DNA of 64,000 bases from the NCBI RefSeq assembly GCF_002025705.1, contig NZ_CP018846.1, forward strand, positions 4,641,501 to 4,705,500. The letters run 5' to 3'. The position numbers and the translations under genes are program-made. Shown here one piece after another: positions 60,073 through 64,000 of the stretch. The notes beneath the pieces were generated by a model. It did no database searches. It worked only from the letters and a program-made list of their open reading frames with translations, and was not told the origin of the DNA. The DNA is from Pseudomonas putida. GTDB lineage: Bacteria; Pseudomonadota; Gammaproteobacteria; Pseudomonadales; Pseudomonadaceae. Position 1 is the stretch's first letter, and each line of letters opens with the position of its first letter.

Positions 60073-61500
60073 ATGTCTGATTCATCCGGAAAACTAAAAC
60101 TCGGCGCGTTAGTTGCACTTGTGGTCGGCTCGATGATTGGTGGCGGGATTTTCTCGCTGCCGCAAAACATGGCCGCCAGTGCCGGCGTTGGCGCGGTACT
60201 GATTGGCTGGGCGATCACGGCGGTGGGCATGTTGACCCTGGCCTTCGTGTTCCAAACCCTGGCCAACCGCAAGCCTGACCTGGATGGCGGTGTATACGCC
60301 TATGCCAAGGCGGGCTTCGGCGACTACATGGGCTTCTCTTCGGCCTGGGGCTACTGGATCAGTGCCTGGCTGGGCAACGTCGGCTACTTCGTGCTGCTGT
60401 TCAGCACACTCGGCTACTTCTTCCCGATCTTCGGCGAGGGCAACACCCCCGCAGCGATCATCGGTGCCTCGATTCTGCTCTGGGCGGTGCACTTCCTGGT
60501 GCTGCGTGGCATCAAGGAAGCGGCGTTCATCAACCTGGTCACCACCGTGGCCAAGGTCGTACCGCTGGTGCTGTTCGCACTGATCTGCCTGTTCGCCTTC
60601 AAGCTCGACATCTTCACCGCCGACATCTGGGCGGTGGGCACACCTGACCTGGGCAGCGTGATGAACCAGGTGCGCAACATGATGCTGGTCACCGTATGGG
60701 TGTTCATCGGTATCGAAGGCGCGAGCATCTTCTCGTCACGGGCGGAAAAGCGCTCCGACGTGGGCAAGGCCACGGTCATCGGCTTCGTCACCGTGCTGCT
60801 GTTCCTGGTACTGGTCAACGTGCTGTCGCTGGGCATCATGACCCAACCGGAACTGGCCAAGCTGCAGAACCCGTCGATGGCTGCCGTGCTCGAGCACGTG
60901 GTCGGCCACTGGGGTGCGGTGCTGATCAGCGTCGGCCTGATCATCTCGCTGCTCGGCGCCCTGCTGTCGTGGGTGCTGCTGTGCGCCGAGATCATGTTCG
61001 CCGCCGCCAAGGACCACACCATGCCGGAGTTCCTGCGCCGCGAGAACGCCAACCAGGTGCCGGCCAACGCCCTGTGGCTGACCAACGCCATGGTGCAGAT
61101 CTTCCTGGTCATCACCCTGTTCTCCAGCAGTACCTACCTGTCGCTGATCTACCTCGCCACCTCGATGATCCTGGTGCCCTACCTGTGGTCGGCGGCTTAT
61201 GCCTTCCTGCTGGCACTGCGCAGCGAAACCTACGAACAGGCCCTGGCCGAGCGTAAGAAAGACCTGTTCATCGGTGCCATCGCGCTGATCTACGCCATCT
61301 GGCTGCTGTATGCCGGCGGCGTGAAATACCTGCTGCTCTCGGCCCTGCTCTATGCCCCTGGCGCGATCCTGTTCGCCAAGGCCAAGCGCGAGGTGGGCCA
61401 ACCTATCTTCACCAACGTGGAAAAACTGATCTTCGCAGCCGTGGTCATCGGCGCCCTGGTGGCAGCCTTTGGCCTGTATGACGGCTTCCTGACCCTTTGA
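60073..61500 (+). CDS. arcD: Arginine/ornithine antiporter ArcD
   Basis: A 475-residue APC-family antiporter that takes up arginine in exchange for ornithine during arginine fermentation. Marks are ALVALVVGSMIGGGIFSLPQ, FSSAWGYWISAWLGNVGYFV, FIGIEGASIFSSRAEKRSDV and the repeated hydrophobic segments. It is the first gene of arcDABC, with GGAG 9 bases before the ATG, and ends 33 bases before arcA. An ANR-like promoter stands upstream. A near-identical-length paralogue lies divergently at 58212-59639. Confidence 0.95.
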   Translation: MSDSSGKLKLGALVALVVGSMIGGGIFSLPQNMAASAGVGAVLIGWAITAVGMLTLAFVFQTLANRKPDLDGGVYAYAKAGFGDYMGFSSAWGYWISAWLGNVGYFVLLFSTLGYFFPIFGEGNTPAAIIGASILLWAVHFLVLRGIKEAAFINLVTTVAKVVPLVLFALICLFAFKLDIFTADIWAVGTPDLGSVMNQVRNMMLVTVWVFIGIEGASIFSSRAEKRSDVGKATVIGFVTVLLFLVLVNVLSLGIMTQPELAKLQNPSMAAVLEHVVGHWGAVLISVGLIISLLGALLSWVLLCAEIMFAAAKDHTMPEFLRRENANQVPANALWLTNAMVQIFLVITLFSSSTYLSLIYLATSMILVPYLWSAAYAFLLALRSETYEQALAERKKDLFIGAIALIYAIWLLYAGGVKYLLLSALLYAPGAILFAKAKREVGQPIFTNVEKLIFAAVVIGALVAAFGLYDGFLTL

Positions 61501-61533
61501 CCCACGTCTTCGTTCAATTGGAGGAATGAAACC

Positions 61534-62787
61534 ATGTCCGCTGAAAAACAGAAGTACGGTGTCCACTCCGAAGCCGGCAAACTGCGCAAGGTAATGGTTT
61601 GCGCACCCGGGCTGGCGCACAAGCGGCTGACGCCAAGCAACTGTGACGAACTGCTGTTCGACGATGTGATCTGGGTCGACCAGGCCAAGCGCGACCATTT
61701 CGACTTCGTCACCAAGATGCGCGAGCGTGGCGTGGATGTGCTGGAGATGCACAACCTGCTGACCGACATCGTGCAGAACAAGGAAGCACTGAAGTGGATC
61801 CTCGACCGCAAGATCACCCCTGACACCGTCGGTGTCGGCCTGACCAACGAAGTGCGCAGCTGGCTCGAAGGCCTCGAGCCTCGCCACCTGGCCGAGTTCC
61901 TGATCGGCGGTGTAGCCGGCCAGGACCTGCCGCAGAGCGAAGGCGCCGATGTGGTCAAGATGTACAACGACTACCTGGGCCACTCCAGCTTCATCCTGCC
62001 GCCGCTGCCTAACACCCAGTTCACTCGTGACACCACCTGCTGGATCTACGGCGGCGTGACCCTGAACCCGATGTACTGGCCAGCACGTCGTCAGGAAACC
62101 CTGCTGACCACTGCCATCTACAAGTTCCACAAAGAGTTCACCGGTGCCGACTTCCAGGTCTGGTACGGCGACCCGGACAAGGACCACGGCAGCGCCACCC
62201 TCGAAGGCGGTGACGTGATGCCGATCGGCAACGGTATCGTGCTGATCGGCATGGGTGAGCGCACCTCGCGCCAGGCCATCGGCCAGCTGGCGCAAAACCT
62301 GTTCGCCAAGGGCGCAGTGAAGGAAGTCATCGTTGCCGGCCTGCCAAAATCCCGCGCTGCCATGCACCTGGACACCGTGTTCAGCTTCTGCGACCGCGAC
62401 CTGGTCACGGTCTTCCCGGAAGTGGTCAACGAGATCGTGCCGTTCATCATCCGCCCGGACGAGAAAAAACCATACGGCATGGACGTACGCCGTATCAACA
62501 AGTCGTTCATCGAGGTGGTCGGCGAGCAACTGGGCGTCAAGCTGCGCGTGGTCGAAACCGGCGGCAACAGCTTCGCCGCCGAACGCGAACAGTGGGATGA
62601 CGGCAACAACGTGGTGGCCATCGAGCCAGGCGTGGTCATCGGCTACGACCGCAATACCTACACCAACACCCTGCTGCGCAAGGCCGGCATCGAGGTCATC
62701 ACCATCAGCGCCGGCGAGCTGGGCCGGGGCCGTGGCGGCGGCCACTGCATGACCTGCCCTATCGTGCGCGACCCAATCGACTACTAA
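61534..62787 (+). CDS. arcA: Arginine deiminase
   Basis: A 417-residue enzyme that hydrolyses arginine to citrulline and ammonia, the first step of the deiminase pathway. The active-site cysteine is C405 in GGGHCMTCPIVRD at the C terminus. Other conserved blocks are GKLRKVMVCAPGLAHKRLTP, NTQFTRDTTCWIYGG, LEGGDVMPIGNGIVLIGMGE and HLDTVFSFCDRD. It lies between arcD and arcB with a good GGAGG site. Expression should rise under low oxygen through ANR. Confidence 0.97.
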   Translation: MSAEKQKYGVHSEAGKLRKVMVCAPGLAHKRLTPSNCDELLFDDVIWVDQAKRDHFDFVTKMRERGVDVLEMHNLLTDIVQNKEALKWILDRKITPDTVGVGLTNEVRSWLEGLEPRHLAEFLIGGVAGQDLPQSEGADVVKMYNDYLGHSSFILPPLPNTQFTRDTTCWIYGGVTLNPMYWPARRQETLLTTAIYKFHKEFTGADFQVWYGDPDKDHGSATLEGGDVMPIGNGIVLIGMGERTSRQAIGQLAQNLFAKGAVKEVIVAGLPKSRAAMHLDTVFSFCDRDLVTVFPEVVNEIVPFIIRPDEKKPYGMDVRRINKSFIEVVGEQLGVKLRVVETGGNSFAAEREQWDDGNNVVAIEPGVVIGYDRNTYTNTLLRKAGIEVITISAGELGRGRGGGHCMTCPIVRDPIDY

Positions 62788-62856
62788 CGACCATACACCC
62801 GGCCGCGCCCACAAAGCAGCGGCCGGGACCCTCACCGAATTCAAGGAGATACAGTC

Positions 62857-63867
62857 ATGGCGTTCAACATTCACAACCGCAACCTGCTCAGCCTCGAACA
62901 CCACACCACCCGCGAGCTGAGGTATCTGCTCGACCTTTCGCGCGACCTCAAGCGCGCCAAGTACACCGGCACCGAGCAGCAGCACCTGAAGGGCAACAAC
63001 ATCGCCCTGATCTTCGAAAAGACCTCGACCCGCACCCGCTGCGCCTTCGAAGTCGCCGCCTATGACCAGGGCGCCAACGTCACCTACATCGACCCCAACT
63101 CCTCGCAGATCGGCCACAAGGAGAGCATGAAGGACACCGCCCGCGTGCTCGGGCGCATGTACGACGCCATCGAGTACCGCGGCTTCAAGCAGGAAATCGT
63201 CGAAGAACTGGCCAAGTTCGCCGGCGTGCCCGTGTTCAACGGCCTGACCGATGAATACCACCCGACCCAGATGATCGCCGACGTGCTGACCATGCGTGAG
63301 CACAGCGACAAGCCGCTGCACGACATCAGCTACGCCTACCTGGGCGACGCCCGCAACAACATGGGCAACTCGCTGCTGCTGATCGGCGCCAAGCTTGGCA
63401 TGGACGTGCGCATCGCTGCGCCCAAGGCGCTGTGGCCACATGATGATTTGGTCGAGCGTTGCCACAAGTACGCCGAAGAAAGCGGTGCGCGCATCACCCT
63501 GACCGAAGACCCCAAGGCTGCGGTCAAGGGCGTCGACTTCATCCACACCGACGTCTGGGTCTCGATGGGCGAGCCGATCGAGGCCTGGGGCGAGCGCATC
63601 AAGCAGCTCAAGCCTTACCAGGTGAACAAGGAGCTGATGAAAGCCAGCGGCAACCCACGCACCAAGTTCATGCACTGCCTGCCGGCCTTCCACAACTCCG
63701 AAACCAAGGTCGGCAAGCAGATTGCCGAGCAGTATCCGGACCTGGCCAACGGCATCGAAGTGACCGATGACGTGTTCGAGTCGCCAGCGTGCATCGCCTT
63801 CGAGCAGGCAGAAAACCGCATGCACACCATCAAGGCGATCCTGGTTTCGACCCTGGCTGATCTGTAA
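62857..63867 (+). CDS. arcB: Catabolic ornithine carbamoyltransferase
   Basis: A 336-residue enzyme that phosphorolyses citrulline to ornithine and carbamoyl phosphate. The carbamoyl-phosphate loop is FEKTSTRTRCAFEVAAYDQG, the ornithine loop includes MHCLPAFH, and FNGLTDEYHPTQMIAD is the HPxQ region. The length and the arc context point to the catabolic form. AAGGAG stands before the ATG. The next gene, arcC, starts 64 bases after its stop. Confidence 0.96.
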   Translation: MAFNIHNRNLLSLEHHTTRELRYLLDLSRDLKRAKYTGTEQQHLKGNNIALIFEKTSTRTRCAFEVAAYDQGANVTYIDPNSSQIGHKESMKDTARVLGRMYDAIEYRGFKQEIVEELAKFAGVPVFNGLTDEYHPTQMIADVLTMREHSDKPLHDISYAYLGDARNNMGNSLLLIGAKLGMDVRIAAPKALWPHDDLVERCHKYAEESGARITLTEDPKAAVKGVDFIHTDVWVSMGEPIEAWGERIKQLKPYQVNKELMKASGNPRTKFMHCLPAFHNSETKVGKQIAEQYPDLANGIEVTDDVFESPACIAFEQAENRMHTIKAILVSTLADL

Positions 63868-63931
63868 GCCGGCCGCGCCGCTCCTGACCATGGGGGCGGC
63901 GCCCTTCCTTCTTAGTTAAAGGACATTCCCC

Positions 63932-64000
63932 ATGCGTATCGTTGTTGCATTGGGCGGCAACGCCCTGCTGCGCCGTGGCGAGCCCATGACCGCTGACAAC
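63932..64000 (+). CDS. arcC: Carbamate kinase, first 23 codons (cut by window edge)
   Basis: The visible residues begin MRIVVALGGNALLRRGEPM, the standard N terminus of carbamate kinase with its GGNAL phosphate loop. The enzyme makes ATP from carbamoyl phosphate, the energy-yielding step of the pathway. AAAGGA lies 7 bases before the ATG. The remainder lies outside the window. Confidence 0.94.
   Translation, partial: MRIVVALGGNALLRRGEPMTADN

Noticed and set aside
60736..63891. A 1051-codon open frame on the minus strand across arcD, arcA and arcB
   Set aside because: It spans three well-supported genes and their intergenic gaps in antisense. Composition is that of a shadow frame; no recognisable domain.
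1..64000. CRISPR array, prophage, integrase, transposase, tRNA or rRNA genes
   Set aside because: No regularly spaced direct repeats, no phage or recombinase proteins and no tRNA-like cloverleaf were recognised. The repeats present are inverted REP pairs. A tRNA scan would settle the RNA genes.

Overview
This window looks like a chromosomal segment of a Pseudomonas of the P. putida group. The evidence is the high G+C codon use, the order of the Entner-Doudoroff and glucose-uptake genes (edd-glk-gltR-gltS, gtsABCD-oprB, hexR/zwf-pgl-eda, gap), the Xcp-type secretion genes next to a second tatABC and Tat-dependent phosphatases, the arcDABC operon, and ten inverted pairs of short REP-like repeats in three sequence classes. 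No tRNA, rRNA, CRISPR array, integrase or transposase was seen.

Layout. (1) 1-9276 is a phosphate-starvation secretion block. It holds gspE (cut by the window edge), gspD, a short gspC and a SoxB-like lipoprotein on the minus strand; a PhoX-family lipoprotein on the plus strand; a detached gspK; and tatABC. Pho-box-like sites lie before uxpA, tatA and, more weakly, uxpB. The picture is Tat export, lipidation, then type II secretion of phosphate-scavenging proteins. (2) 9389-11425 is a lone HET-C-like gene with less G+C-rich codon use than its neighbours. (3) 11467-19601 is housekeeping: a NIF3/YqfO-like protein, purL, mltF, tadA and a Tat-exported multicopper oxidase. (4) 19819-23309 is a three-gene operon of related, mostly helical proteins with hydrophobic centres and a shared C-terminal element. 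It sits between the oxidase gene and guaA and is closed by a strong terminator. I do not recognise the family; the architecture recalls multi-component alpha-helical pore-forming toxins. This is the best candidate in the window for an undescribed system.

(5) 23401-33531 holds guaA, guaB, a zinc-ribbon protein, a TauE/SafE permease, a LysR regulator, xseA, an M23 peptidase and leuA with a 25-codon leader ORF. (6) 33766-52296 is the glucose block. Glucose crosses OprB and is imported by GtsABCD. Glk, Zwf, Pgl, Edd and Eda convert it to pyruvate and glyceraldehyde 3-phosphate, and Gap continues the path. HexR-like operators stand before zwf and between edd and gap; GltR/GltS is the sugar-responsive two-component pair. 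(7) 52551-58232 is a heme-uptake block with a Fur box: FecI-like sigma factor, FecR-like anti-sigma factor, TonB receptor, heme oxygenase and a DUF454 membrane protein. (8) 58212-64000 is arginine fermentation: two divergent ArcD-like antiporters, then arcA, arcB and the first 23 codons of arcC, behind a well-placed ANR-like box.

Gene starts were chosen from ribosome-binding sites, operon overlaps and family alignments recalled from memory, so many differ from the longest possible reading frame. Family assignments are by eye; no database search was run.
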